Origin: Microlunatus flavus
GTDB lineage: Bacteria; Actinomycetota; Actinomycetes; Propionibacteriales; Propionibacteriaceae
Assembly: GCF_900110855.1 (NCBI RefSeq)
Contig: NZ_FOFA01000002.1
Location: 660,895-724,894 of the forward strand
Length of the DNA stretch: 64,000 nucleotides
Direction of reading: 5' to 3'
The notes beneath the pieces were generated by a model. The model was not told the origin of the DNA, did no database searches, and was given only the letters and a program-made list of their open reading frames with translations. The position numbers and the translations under genes were made by a program. Each line of letters begins with the position of its first letter. The stretch's first letter is position 1. Positions 26,351 through 37,524 of the stretch are shown here, in pieces.

Positions 26351-26518
26351 GACCGCACGAACCGCCTTCCTCCCACGGGCGACCGACATCGGTCACCCAT
26401 GGGGACGCGGCCTGGTCGACGACCGAAACTCACCGAAACTACGCCGGTGGGCAGCGGGCGCCGGACACCCCACGCGCGCAGCCCGTGCGCCGAGAGCACT
26501 CGCAGGAGAGAGCCACCC

Positions 26519-27295
26519 ATGGTCGAGACCCAGGACATCCGACGCCCGGACCCCGCGCTCGTGCGCGGGCTGCAGGCGATCGGCAGCGCCACGGCGAGCA
26601 GCGAGCTCAACAAGCTCGGCGTGCGCAGCGCCCACATCCGTGGTCCGGTGGCCCGGACGCCCGGCGCGTGCATCGCCGGACCCGCGCTGACCCTGCAGTT
26701 CCTGCCCAAGCGGGAGGACCTCTACCAGGTCGACGAGTACGCCGAGCCGGAGAAGCAGCTGCACCGCCACGTCATGTACCACACCCAGCCGGGCGACGTG
26801 ATCGTCGTCGACGCCCGCGGTGACATGGCCAGCGGCGTGTTCGGGGAGATGATGCTGACCTACTTCGCCGGCCGCGGCGGCGTCGGCGTGGTCGTCGACG
26901 GCTGCATCCGCGACTTCGGCCAGGCGAAGGACCTCGGCGTGGGGCTGTGGCTGCGAGGCACGACCCCGAACTTCCACTCCCAGACCGACATCTTCCCCCA
27001 CGCGGTGAACGTCCCCGTCGCCTGCGGCGGCACCGTCGTGGTGCCCGGCGACATCGTCGTGGCCGACGACGACGGCGCGGTGGTCGTGCCGATCGCGCTC
27101 GCGCCGCGGCTGCTGGAGATCGCCAGCGAGCACGCCGAGTGGGAGGACTTCTCCCGCCTGCGCCTCTCGCAGGGCGGCGACCTGCGCCTCTACTACCCGC
27201 TCTCGGAGGCGGCCCGGCCCGAGTACGAGCAGTGGCGCGCGGCCCAGGCCGACGCCTCCGAGGCGGCCGCTGCCGGCGCGGGGGTCGCCCGATGA
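26519..27295 (+). CDS. RraA-family protein, probable class II 2-oxoacid aldolase
   Basis: 258 residues, ATG 26519 after an AGGAGAG ribosome-binding site. The RraA/HMG-aldolase fold retains the residues used by 4-hydroxy-4-methyl-2-oxoglutarate aldolases: G-E (109-110), the V-D-G-C-I-R-D loop (Arg131, Asp132) and the D-D-D-G-A segment (183-187). True RraA RNase E inhibitors lack catalysis; retention of Arg and Asp argues for an aldolase or decarboxylase. The C-terminal extension of about 45 residues (EWEDFSRLRLSQGG onward) is seen in RraA proteins paired with sugar-acid dehydratases. Its stop overlaps the dehydratase start (ATGA), so the two act together. Confidence 0.87.
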   Translation: MVETQDIRRPDPALVRGLQAIGSATASSELNKLGVRSAHIRGPVARTPGACIAGPALTLQFLPKREDLYQVDEYAEPEKQLHRHVMYHTQPGDVIVVDARGDMASGVFGEMMLTYFAGRGGVGVVVDGCIRDFGQAKDLGVGLWLRGTTPNFHSQTDIFPHAVNVPVACGGTVVVPGDIVVADDDGAVVVPIALAPRLLEIASEHAEWEDFSRLRLSQGGDLRLYYPLSEAARPEYEQWRAAQADASEAAAAGAGVAR

Positions 27296-28455
27296 GGATC
27301 ACGCGGCTGGTGCCGTGGCTGGTCCGGTCCTCGGCGTCGTTCTGGGGCCAGTTCCTCTTCGTCGAGGTGCGCACGGACGAGGGCGTGACGGGCTGGGGCG
27401 AGATCACCAGCACGACGCGGACCGCGAACCGCTCGGTCGCGCGCATGCTCCGCGAGGTCGAGGGCCTCGTCGCGGGCGAGGACCCGGCCGCGATCGAGCT
27501 GGTGTGGCACAAGCTCTTCCGCGCCTTCACCTACGCGGGCAGCCGCGGCGCCGCGTGCACCGTCGCCAGCGCGGTCGACATCGCCCTGTGGGACATCCGC
27601 GGCAAGGTGCTCGGCGTGCCCGTGGCCGACCTGCTCGGTGGACCCGTCCGCCGCGAGCTGTCGCTCTACACGCACCCCGACCAGAGCCGCTTCGCGACCG
27701 CGGAGGGCGTCGAGGAGGAGATCGGGCGCATCGTCGGCGCCGGCTACGGGGCCATCAAGTTCGACCCGTTCCCGCACGCCGAGGACGTCCCCGAGGCCAA
27801 CGACCGCTACCTCGACGGGCGTCTCTCGCGCAGCGACGAGCACCGCGCGATCGAGCTGTCGCAGCAGATCCGGGCGGCGGCCGGGCCCGACGTCGAGCTG
27901 CTCGTGGACGCGCACGGGCGCTTCGACGTGCCCACCGCGATCCGGCTCGCGAACCACCTGCACGAGGCCGTGGACCTGCACTGGTTCGAGGAGCCCGTCC
28001 CGCCGGAGAGCTACCACGCGCTGCGCCAGGTGCGGGAGCGCACGCAGGTGCCGATCTCGGTCGGGGAGCGTCTGCACACCCGCTGGGACTTCGTGCCCGT
28101 GCTGGAGCGCGAGCTCGCCGACTTCGTCATGCCCGACGTGACCTGGACGGGCGGCATCAGCGAGCTGAAGAAGATCGCCTCGATGGCCGAGGCCCACTAC
28201 GTGCCCGTCTCGCCGCACGACGCGGCCGGGCCGGTGAACCTCGTCGCCGGGGCGCACGTGATGGCCACGACGCCGAACTTCTACCGCCTCGAGTCGAGCA
28301 GCTACGACCTCGCCACGTACAACGAGCTGCTCGAGGTGCCGCTGGCCGCCGTCGACGGCCGGCTGCCGCTGCCGACGGGGCCCGGGCTCGGGCTGGCCTT
28401 CGACACCGACTACCTGAGCGCCAACGTCGTGGACGGGTTCGGCGGCACGGACTGA
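27292..28455 (+). CDS. Mandelate racemase/muconate lactonizing enzyme family dehydratase (sugar-acid type)
   Basis: 387 residues from ATG 27292. The enolase-superfamily N-terminal lid is followed by a barrel with metal ligands Asp206 (LLVDAHG), Glu233 (WFEEP) and Glu259 (ISVGERLHTRWDF). The His309 (SPHD) and Asp282 (MPDVTWTGG) dyad and Lys156 (IKFD) complete the active site. The GERLHTRWDF and SPHDAAGPV signatures resemble galactonate/mannonate dehydratase subgroups rather than mandelate racemase. The predicted reaction is dehydration of an aldonic or aldaric acid to a 2-keto-3-deoxy acid, which the coupled RraA-type aldolase could cleave. The exact sugar acid is not predictable. Confidence 0.9.
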   Translation: MRITRLVPWLVRSSASFWGQFLFVEVRTDEGVTGWGEITSTTRTANRSVARMLREVEGLVAGEDPAAIELVWHKLFRAFTYAGSRGAACTVASAVDIALWDIRGKVLGVPVADLLGGPVRRELSLYTHPDQSRFATAEGVEEEIGRIVGAGYGAIKFDPFPHAEDVPEANDRYLDGRLSRSDEHRAIELSQQIRAAAGPDVELLVDAHGRFDVPTAIRLANHLHEAVDLHWFEEPVPPESYHALRQVRERTQVPISVGERLHTRWDFVPVLERELADFVMPDVTWTGGISELKKIASMAEAHYVPVSPHDAAGPVNLVAGAHVMATTPNFYRLESSSYDLATYNELLEVPLAAVDGRLPLPTGPGLGLAFDTDYLSANVVDGFGGTD

Positions 28456-28477
28456 GCGTCCGCCCATGGAGCACGAA

Positions 28478-28505
28478 GGGCCCGCCGGCACCAGCCGGCG
28501 GGCCC
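28478..28505. terminator. Strong hairpin between convergent genes
   Basis: Perfect 12-bp stem (GGGCCCGCCGGC at 28478-28489, GCCGGCGGGCCC at 28494-28505) with a 4-nt loop ACCA. It lies between the dehydratase and katG stops, so it can terminate both. No T-run follows. Confidence 0.75.
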
Positions 28506-28519
28506 GCTCGCGTCCGGGC

Positions 28520-31222
<2,703 letters not shown>

Positions 31223-31338
31223 GAGTGGTTCGGCCCGTTCCCGGACCGGTGGATGACTATAGCGGGCCTCGGCCCAGGTTCCGAACGCGATCTCGGCGTG
31301 GACACCGGCGGGGACACCGGCCGGGCTGCTCGGCGAGG

Positions 31339-32649
31339 TCAGCGGTGGCGGTCGTGCCAGTGCCGGGCGATGGCCTGCGGGAGCGGGTCGACGACCTGGC
31401 CCTGCGCGGCCATCCCGGCGCGCGTGAGCTGGCGGCTGCGGATCAGGCTGAGGAAGCCGAAGGTCCAGGGCAGGTACTGGAAGCAGAAGGCCAGCTTGAA
31501 GTCGGTGAGCGTGTACGCCCCGCCCGGCGAGCGGAGGTCGAGCACGAAGCCGATGGCCAGGATCGTCAGCAGCGAGGCGGTGAACCCGCCGACGTTGACG
31601 ATGCCCGAGGCGACGCCGAGGCGCGGCGTCGGGTTGAACGACCGGGCGAAGTCGAAGCCCACGGCCGAGGCCGGCCCGTTCGCGGAGAGGACGAGCAGCA
31701 GCAGGACGACGACGGGCAGCGGGGCGGCGCCCGGCCAGAGCAGCACGACGGTCCAGGCCAGCACCGTGGCGATGCTGACGCCGAGCACCAGGTTCGAGCG
31801 GCGGAAGGGGTACGCGGCCGTGAGCCCGCCGAGGACGGGGGCGACGAGCAGGCCGGCCAGGACCATCATCGTCAGCAGGCCGCCGGCGAGCGCCGCGCTG
31901 TAGCCCAGCCCCACCGTGAGGAAGGGGTAGCCCCAGAGCAGGACGAACACCATCTGCGAGAACTGCGACGTGAAGTGCGACCACAGGCCCAGCCGGGTGC
32001 CGGGCTCGGCGAACGACGACTGCAGCTGGCCCACGGCCTCGCGGAACGACACCGGTGGGGCGGCGCTGCGGCCGAGCGGGGAGTCGCGGACGGCGAGCAG
32101 CACCGCGATGGACACCAGCACGCCGATGGCCGCCGCGCCGAGGTAGGCCGGCGTCCACCCGAACGCGTGGAGCACGAGCACGAGCGGGATGGTGCTCGCG
32201 ACCTGGCCGAGCTGGCCGAGCAGCCCGGTGACCTGGGTCAGCACGGGCACGCGCCGCGCCGGGAACCAGGACGGCACGAGCCGCAGCACGCTGACGAAGG
32301 TCATGGCGTCGCCGGTGCCGACGAGCATCCGCGCGACGACCGCGCCGGGGGTCGTGGTGCTGACCGCCATCAGGACCTGGCCCAACGCCATGACGAGGGC
32401 GCCGACGGCGACCAGGCGGCGGGGGCCGAAGCGGTCGACCATCACCCCGACGGGGACCTGCATACCGGCGTACATGACGAGCTGCAGCACCACGAAGACC
32501 GAGAAGACCGAGGCGCCGATGCCGAAGCGCTCGGTGGCGTACGTCGCCGCGACGCCGAGCGACGTGCGCTGCAGCACCGCGACCGCGTACGCGAGGACCC
32601 CGACGCCCCAGACGAGCCAGGCACGACGGGGGAGGTCCACGGGCCTCAT
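31339..32649 (-). CDS. MFS transporter
   Basis: 436 residues from ATG 32649 (ribosome-binding stretch GGGTGAG). Twelve hydrophobic helices, with the loop 2-3 signature VGVMVDRFGPRRL and arginines in the 4th helix region (RMLVGTGDAMTF). It resembles nitrate/sugar-phosphate-type permeases of the MFS (NarK/OPA-like), but the substrate is uncertain. It is divergent from an M20 peptidase with only 61 bp between starts, which may mean shared regulation. Confidence 0.86.
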   Translation of the reverse strand: MRPVDLPRRAWLVWGVGVLAYAVAVLQRTSLGVAATYATERFGIGASVFSVFVVLQLVMYAGMQVPVGVMVDRFGPRRLVAVGALVMALGQVLMAVSTTTPGAVVARMLVGTGDAMTFVSVLRLVPSWFPARRVPVLTQVTGLLGQLGQVASTIPLVLVLHAFGWTPAYLGAAAIGVLVSIAVLLAVRDSPLGRSAAPPVSFREAVGQLQSSFAEPGTRLGLWSHFTSQFSQMVFVLLWGYPFLTVGLGYSAALAGGLLTMMVLAGLLVAPVLGGLTAAYPFRRSNLVLGVSIATVLAWTVVLLWPGAAPLPVVVLLLLVLSANGPASAVGFDFARSFNPTPRLGVASGIVNVGGFTASLLTILAIGFVLDLRSPGGAYTLTDFKLAFCFQYLPWTFGFLSLIRSRQLTRAGMAAQGQVVDPLPQAIARHWHDRHR

Positions 32650-32710
32650 TCTCACCCGGCGGGAGGGGCCGCCTCCGGACCTGGACAGCCGGCCCGGCGA
32701 TGATGACTCG

Positions 32711-34066
32711 GTGACCTCGCAGCCGACCGACCGCCCGGCGTCCTCGTCCAGCACACCGGCCCCCGCCCCCGACGCGGAGGTCGTCGACCTGTGCCGTGAG
32801 CTCATCCGGATCGACACGACGAACTTCGGCTCCGAGCCGGGCCCGGGGGAGCGCGACGCGGCCGAGCGCGTCGCCGGGTGGCTCGACGAGGTCGGCATCA
32901 GCAGCGAGCTGTACGAGCCGGAGCCGCGCCGCACGTCCCTCGTCGCCCACTGGTCGCCGGAGGGGACCGACGAGAGCCTGCCGCCGCTGCTGGTCCACGG
33001 CCACCTCGACGTCGTGCCCGCGAACGCCGACGACTGGAGCGTCGACCCCTTCTCCGGCGAGGTGCAGGACGGCTGCGTGTGGGGCCGAGGCGCGGTCGAC
33101 ATGAAGGACTTCGACGCGATGGTGCTGAGCGTCGTCCGCGACCGGGTCCGCACGGGCCGCCCACCGCGCCGACCGATCCGGCTGATCTTCACCGCCGACG
33201 AGGAGGCCGGCAGCGGCCTCGGCGGGCGCTTCCTGGTCGACCAGCACCCCGAGGTCGTCGAGGGCTGCACCGAGGCCATCGGCGAGGTCGGCGGCTTCTC
33301 GCTCACCGTCCGCGACGACCTGCGGCTCTACCTCGTCCAGACCGCGGAGAAGGGCCTGGCCTGGCTCAACCTCATCGCCGACGGCCGGGCCGGGCACGGC
33401 TCGTTCCGCAACGACGACAACGCGGTCACCGAGCTCGCCGCCGCGGTCGGCCGCATCGGCACGTACGCGTGGCCGAACCGGATCACCGCGTCGCAGCAGG
33501 CGTTCCTCGAGGCGGTGTCCGAGGCGCTCGGCGTCGAGCTCGACCCGCACGACGTCGAGCCGACGCTGGCCAAGCTGGGCAGCATCGCGCGCATGGTCGG
33601 CGCGACGATGGGCAACACCGCCAACCCGACGATGCTCAAGGCCGGCTACAAGCACAACGTCATCCCCGGCCGGGCGACCGCGTCGGTCGACGGCCGCTTC
33701 GTGCCGGGCGGGCGGGAGGAGTTCTTCGACACGATCACCGAGCTGCTCGGCGACAAGGTCCGCTACGAGATCGAGAACGTGCAGCCGGCCGTGGAGACCG
33801 AGTTCTCCGGCGCGCTCGTGGAGGCGATGCAGGCCTGCCTGTCCGCGGAGGACCCGGCGGCCAAGGCCGTGCCGTTCCTCATGAGCGGCGGCACCGACGC
33901 CAAGTGCTGGGACGCGCTCGGCGTGCGCTGCTTCGGCTTCGCGCCGCTGCGGCTGCCCGCCGACCTCGACTTCGTGGGCATGTTCCACGGCGTCGACGAG
34001 CGGGTGCCGACCGAGTCGCTGGAGTTCGGCGCGCGCGTGCTCGACCGGTTCCTCGACCAGGCCTGA
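32711..34066 (+). CDS. M20-family metallopeptidase
   Basis: 451 residues from GTG 32711. The co-catalytic zinc site is complete: His98 and Asp100 (VHGHLDVVP), the bridging Asp130 (GRGAVDMKD), catalytic Glu164 with Glu165 (TADEEAG), and the C-terminal His in FHGVDERV. The dimerisation domain lies in the middle (about 205-345). M20 enzymes hydrolyse dipeptides, acyl-amino acids or N-acyl ornithine/diaminopimelate; the closest general fit is the actinobacterial 'M20/M25/M40' dipeptidase-like group. Substrate not assigned. Confidence 0.92.
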   Translation: MTSQPTDRPASSSSTPAPAPDAEVVDLCRELIRIDTTNFGSEPGPGERDAAERVAGWLDEVGISSELYEPEPRRTSLVAHWSPEGTDESLPPLLVHGHLDVVPANADDWSVDPFSGEVQDGCVWGRGAVDMKDFDAMVLSVVRDRVRTGRPPRRPIRLIFTADEEAGSGLGGRFLVDQHPEVVEGCTEAIGEVGGFSLTVRDDLRLYLVQTAEKGLAWLNLIADGRAGHGSFRNDDNAVTELAAAVGRIGTYAWPNRITASQQAFLEAVSEALGVELDPHDVEPTLAKLGSIARMVGATMGNTANPTMLKAGYKHNVIPGRATASVDGRFVPGGREEFFDTITELLGDKVRYEIENVQPAVETEFSGALVEAMQACLSAEDPAAKAVPFLMSGGTDAKCWDALGVRCFGFAPLRLPADLDFVGMFHGVDERVPTESLEFGARVLDRFLDQA

Positions 34067-34121
34067 GACGCGGCCCACAAGTCCGCTCTGGCGCTGGCCT
34101 CGCGGATTAGGCTCGACCACG

Positions 34122-34334
34122 ATGATCGAGAGCACTTGGGGCGCACGCCCGGTCGACTACGAGGTCCAGAAGGTCCGCCTGTCCCGCGACCTGTCGCGCG
34201 GCGCGGTCCGCCAGCTGCTCAGCGAGCGCTGCGAGCACGGCGGGTGGGAGCTCACCCGCCTGCGCCGCTACCGCGACGGCACCCGCGACGTGTGGGTCCG
34301 GCGCAAGATCATCCGCGCGCGCCTGACCGTCTGA
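34122..34334 (+). CDS. DUF5703-family small protein
   Basis: 70 residues. The pattern (DYEVQKVRLSRDLSRGAVRQLL, then GGWELTRLRRYRDGTRDVWVRRKIIR) matches the actinobacterial DUF5703 family, a small basic protein of unknown function commonly found next to an M20 peptidase, as here. A TAGGCT hexamer (34108-34113) ends 8 nt before the ATG, suggesting its own leaderless promoter. Confidence 0.88.
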   Translation: MIESTWGARPVDYEVQKVRLSRDLSRGAVRQLLSERCEHGGWELTRLRRYRDGTRDVWVRRKIIRARLTV

Positions 34335-34374
34335 TCCTTCGACCGCCTCTGGGTGACCTCGGCCTCCCGGCTCT

Positions 34375-34437
34375 CGCCGAGCGGTAGGTTGCCGCGGGAT
34401 CTGGGTCAAGAAAGTCGCGGCAACCTACCTCTCGGCG
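34375..34437. repeat. Long imperfect inverted repeat (stem-loop)
   Basis: Arms of 22 bp (34375-34396 and 34416-34437) pair with a single mismatch (34382/34430) around a 19-nt loop. The inner 14 bp, GGTAGGTTGCCGCG, is perfect. It lies in the gap between the DUF5703 gene and the downstream lipoprotein gene. It could terminate the former, or be a palindromic intergenic element. Confidence 0.8.
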
Positions 34438-34503
34438 GAGCTCGAGGGTCACGATCGCGTCTCGTCCGTTGCCCGTGAGCCCCGCGAGGCGGATCGTCGG
34501 GTC

Positions 34504-35382
34504 ATGGGTCGAGGTCGCCGGACGTCCGCAGGTGCGGTGGTGCTCGCGGGGCTCGCCCTCGTCCTGACCGCCTGCGGCACGCCGGCGTCTCCCGCCGCGC
34601 CGACAGCCACCCCCACATCCAGGCCGTACGCGGGCCCGCTCTGGGTCGCACCCGACCCCGCTCTCCACCTCGAGGACGACCCCGGAGCGGCCGGGCGTGT
34701 CGTGACCTGCGACCAGCCGGTCCTGGGCGGCAGCGTGGCGGAACCGTTCTCGATCGGGGGCGAGGTGCGCGAGTCGCCCGACGCGGCGTTGCGGGAGGCC
34801 CGCGACGAGGGCCAGTGGAGCGGCTACGACGACGACGGCATGCGCGAGGTGCGCCGCGAACCGGACCGCGCCCTCTACACCTACGAGTCGGGCGGCCGTG
34901 TCCTCCAGGCGGTCGTCGTCCGGCACGGGCGCGTCCTGCCCGGACGTGGCGCGGGTGCCGACGGCATCGCGTGGTGGGTCGAGTCCTCGGCCCGGTGCGA
35001 CGTCGTGGAGTACCGCGACGGCCTCGCCGAGTCGTACGGCTCCGAGGTGTGGACGGACGCCGCCGGTCACCGGATCAGCAGCCAGGTCGTCACGTCCTCG
35101 ACCAGCGACGGCGACTGCCTCGCCGACGGCACGCGGGTCCTCTACCTCGGGAACGGTGACGAGGGCCGCCGGGCGTACCTCCGGAACACGGCGGACTACC
35201 CGAAGAACGTGGGCGAGCCCTTCCAGGCCGACGTGCCGCTGCCGGCGGACGCGGTCGACAGCGGCTACCGCCACGGCGAGGAGCGGCTGTGGTTCGCGCC
35301 CGACCGCCGCCGGGCCTACGTCGGCGGACCGGACCGCGTCGAGCTGTGGCCGCTGGAGACGGAGGTGCTCGGCTGCGCCTAG
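34504..35382 (+). CDS. Lipoprotein of unknown function
   Basis: 292 residues. The signal peptide (VVLAGLALVLTAC) ends in lipobox L-T-A-C, giving a lipid-anchored surface protein. After a Thr/Pro-rich tether the mature part has three or four cysteines (CDQP, RCDVV, DCLADG, final CA) that may form disulfides, and a DDPGAAGRVVTCDQPVLGGS segment with predicted beta-strands. I recognise no family. The coding region ends 4 bp into the convergent aldo/keto reductase gene. Confidence 0.8.
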   Translation: MGRGRRTSAGAVVLAGLALVLTACGTPASPAAPTATPTSRPYAGPLWVAPDPALHLEDDPGAAGRVVTCDQPVLGGSVAEPFSIGGEVRESPDAALREARDEGQWSGYDDDGMREVRREPDRALYTYESGGRVLQAVVVRHGRVLPGRGAGADGIAWWVESSARCDVVEYRDGLAESYGSEVWTDAAGHRISSQVVTSSTSDGDCLADGTRVLYLGNGDEGRRAYLRNTADYPKNVGEPFQADVPLPADAVDSGYRHGEERLWFAPDRRRAYVGGPDRVELWPLETEVLGCA

Positions 35383-36356
35383 GGCGTGGTCGGTGGGTGC
35401 CGCAGCGCGTTCGGCCCGCCGGACACGTCGTCGAGCGCCGACGCGATCTCCGGCGGCAGGGTCAGGTCCTCGGTGGCGAGGGCCGGGGCCAGCTGGCCCG
35501 CGGTCCGGGCGCCGAGCAGGGGAGCGGTCACGCCGGGAGCGTCGCGGACCCAGAGCAGCGCCACCTGCAGCGGCGTCAGGTCCAGGCCCTCGGCGGCACG
35601 GACGACCGCCTCGACGACGCCGCGGCTGCGCGGCTCGAGGTAGGGCTCGACGAACCACGCGAAGTGCTCCGTCGCCGCCCGCGACCCGCGCGGCACGCCG
35701 ACCCGGTACTGCCCGGTGAGCACCCCGCGCCCCAGCGGCGACCAGGGGAAGCAGCCCATCCCGAACGCGCGCAGCGCCGGCAGCACCTCCACCTCGGCCC
35801 GCCGGGCCAGCAGGGAGTACTCGACCTGCGCGCTGACCAGCGTCGTGCGGGCCGGGTCCGCGCGCTGCCAGGTCGCGGCCTGCGCGGTCTGCCAGCCGAC
35901 GAAGTTGGAGACGCCGGCGTAGCGGACGCGCCCGCTCGTGACCGCCTGGTCGACCGCGCTCAGCGACTCCTCCAGCGGCGCGTCGCCCCAGGCGTGCACC
36001 TGCCACAGGTCGAGGTGGTCGGTGCCGAGCCGGCGCAGCGACGCGTCGAGGTCGCGCAGCAGCGCCCGCCGGGAGGTGTCGACGACCCGCTCCCCACGGC
36101 GTACGACGAAGCCCGCCTTGCTCGCCAGGACCACCTCGTCGCGGCTGGTGACCTCGTCGACGAGCCGCCCGAGGAGGCGTTCCGCGTCCCCGGCCCCGTA
36201 CGCGGCGGCGGTGTCGATGAGCGTGCCGCCGGCCTCGACGAACGTCTCGAGCAGGCCGCGCGCGGCGTCCTCCCCGGTGTCGCGGCCCCAGGTCAGCGTG
36301 CCGAGCCCGAGCCGGGACACCACCAGCCCGCTGTCACCGACCCGTCGCTGCTCCAC
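35379..36356 (-). CDS. Aldo/keto reductase
   Basis: 325 residues from GTG 36356. A TAGGGT hexamer on the minus strand (36370-36365) ends 8 nt before it, implying a leaderless start. The AKR tetrad is visible: Asp (LIDTAAAYG), Tyr (AAAYGAGDAE), Lys (VVLASKAGF), His (LWQVHAWGD). The NADPH-binding C-terminal region includes PLLGARTAGQL. The family reduces aldehydes and ketones; the YajO/Tas-like group is the nearest. Its start is only 43 bp from the divergent LLM oxidoreductase. Confidence 0.9.
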   Translation of the reverse strand: MEQRRVGDSGLVVSRLGLGTLTWGRDTGEDAARGLLETFVEAGGTLIDTAAAYGAGDAERLLGRLVDEVTSRDEVVLASKAGFVVRRGERVVDTSRRALLRDLDASLRRLGTDHLDLWQVHAWGDAPLEESLSAVDQAVTSGRVRYAGVSNFVGWQTAQAATWQRADPARTTLVSAQVEYSLLARRAEVEVLPALRAFGMGCFPWSPLGRGVLTGQYRVGVPRGSRAATEHFAWFVEPYLEPRSRGVVEAVVRAAEGLDLTPLQVALLWVRDAPGVTAPLLGARTAGQLAPALATEDLTLPPEIASALDDVSGGPNALRHPPTTP

Positions 36357-36399
36357 GACGGGAGACCCTAGTGGGGCGGGGCGCCCGTACCGTCGGGGT

Positions 36400-37446
36400 G
36401 TGCGGCTCGCTCTCAACCTCGGCTACCTGACCGGACGACCCGACCCCGGCGAGGTGCTGGCGCTGGCCCGGCACGCCGAGCAGCTCGGGTTCGCCTCGGT
36501 GTGGGCGGCGGAGGCGTACGGGTCCGACAGCCCCAGCGTGCTGGCCTGGCTGGCCGGGCAGACCACGACGATCGGCCTCGGCTCGGCCGTCATGCAGGTC
36601 CCCGGCCGCACCCCGGCCATGACCGCGATGACCGCGGCGACGATCGACCTGCTGAGCGGCGGCCGCTTCCGCCTCGGGCTCGGCGTGTCCGGGCCGCAGG
36701 TGTCGGAGGGCTGGCACGGGGTGCGGTTCGACGCCCCGCTCGCCCGCACCCGGGCGTACGTCGAGGTCGTGCGTGCCGCGCTGGCCCGCGAGACCGTCCG
36801 GCACGCGGGGCCGCACTTCGAGCTGCCGCTGCCCGACGGGCCGGGCAAGGCCCTGCGGCTGTCGTTCCAGCCGGTGCGCGACCACGTGCCGCTCTACCTC
36901 GCCGCCGTCGGGCCCAGGAACGTCGCGCTGGCCGGCGAGGTGGCCGACGGCTGGCTCGCCGTCTTCGTCGACCCGTCGTCGGCCGCCGAGCAGCTGGACC
37001 AGGTGCGGCTCGGCCGTGCCCGGGCCGGGCTCGACCTCGACGGGTTCGACGTCGTCGCCACCGTGCCGCTGTCGGTCGGGCCCGACCCGGACGCCTGCGC
37101 CGAGCCGGTCCGGGCGTACGCCGCGCTCTACGTCGGCGGGATGGGCAGCCGGGAGCAGAACTTCTACTTCTCGCTGGCGGTGCGGATGGGCTTCGGCGAC
37201 GAGGCCGCGCAGGTCCAGGACCTCTACCTGGCCGGACGGGCGCGCGACGCGGCCTCCGCGGTGCCGTACGCGCTCCTCGAACGGACCTCGCTCCTCGGCG
37301 ACCGCGACCGGGTCGCCGCCGGGCTGGCCCGGCTCGGCGACGCGGGCGTCACGACCTGCGCGGTGGTGCCCCACGGACGCACCCTGGACGAGCGCCTCAC
37401 CGCGCTGACCACGGCCGCCGAGGCGCTGGAGCTGGTCGGGCCCTAG
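36400..37446 (+). CDS. LLM-class (probably F420-dependent) oxidoreductase
   Basis: 348 residues from GTG 36400, 6 nt after a TACCGT hexamer (36388-36393). The luciferase-like TIM barrel is evident: RLALNLGYLTG, AEQLGFASVWAAEAYGSDSPS, IGLGSAVMQVPGRTPAMTAM, LGLGVSGPQVSEGWHG, and the C-terminal VADGWLAVF. In actinobacteria this subfamily usually uses deazaflavin F420. The substrate is unknown. The flavin-reductase-like gene downstream might be a partner, though F420 enzymes do not need one. Confidence 0.9.
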   Translation: MRLALNLGYLTGRPDPGEVLALARHAEQLGFASVWAAEAYGSDSPSVLAWLAGQTTTIGLGSAVMQVPGRTPAMTAMTAATIDLLSGGRFRLGLGVSGPQVSEGWHGVRFDAPLARTRAYVEVVRAALARETVRHAGPHFELPLPDGPGKALRLSFQPVRDHVPLYLAAVGPRNVALAGEVADGWLAVFVDPSSAAEQLDQVRLGRARAGLDLDGFDVVATVPLSVGPDPDACAEPVRAYAALYVGGMGSREQNFYFSLAVRMGFGDEAAQVQDLYLAGRARDAASAVPYALLERTSLLGDRDRVAAGLARLGDAGVTTCAVVPHGRTLDERLTALTTAAEALELVGP

Positions 37447-37524
37447 GAGTCCGCCGAACAGCCATGTCCCGGCACGTCCTCGCTCGGAACAGCATCGTCC
37501 AGCGCCCTCCTGGAGACTGGTCGC

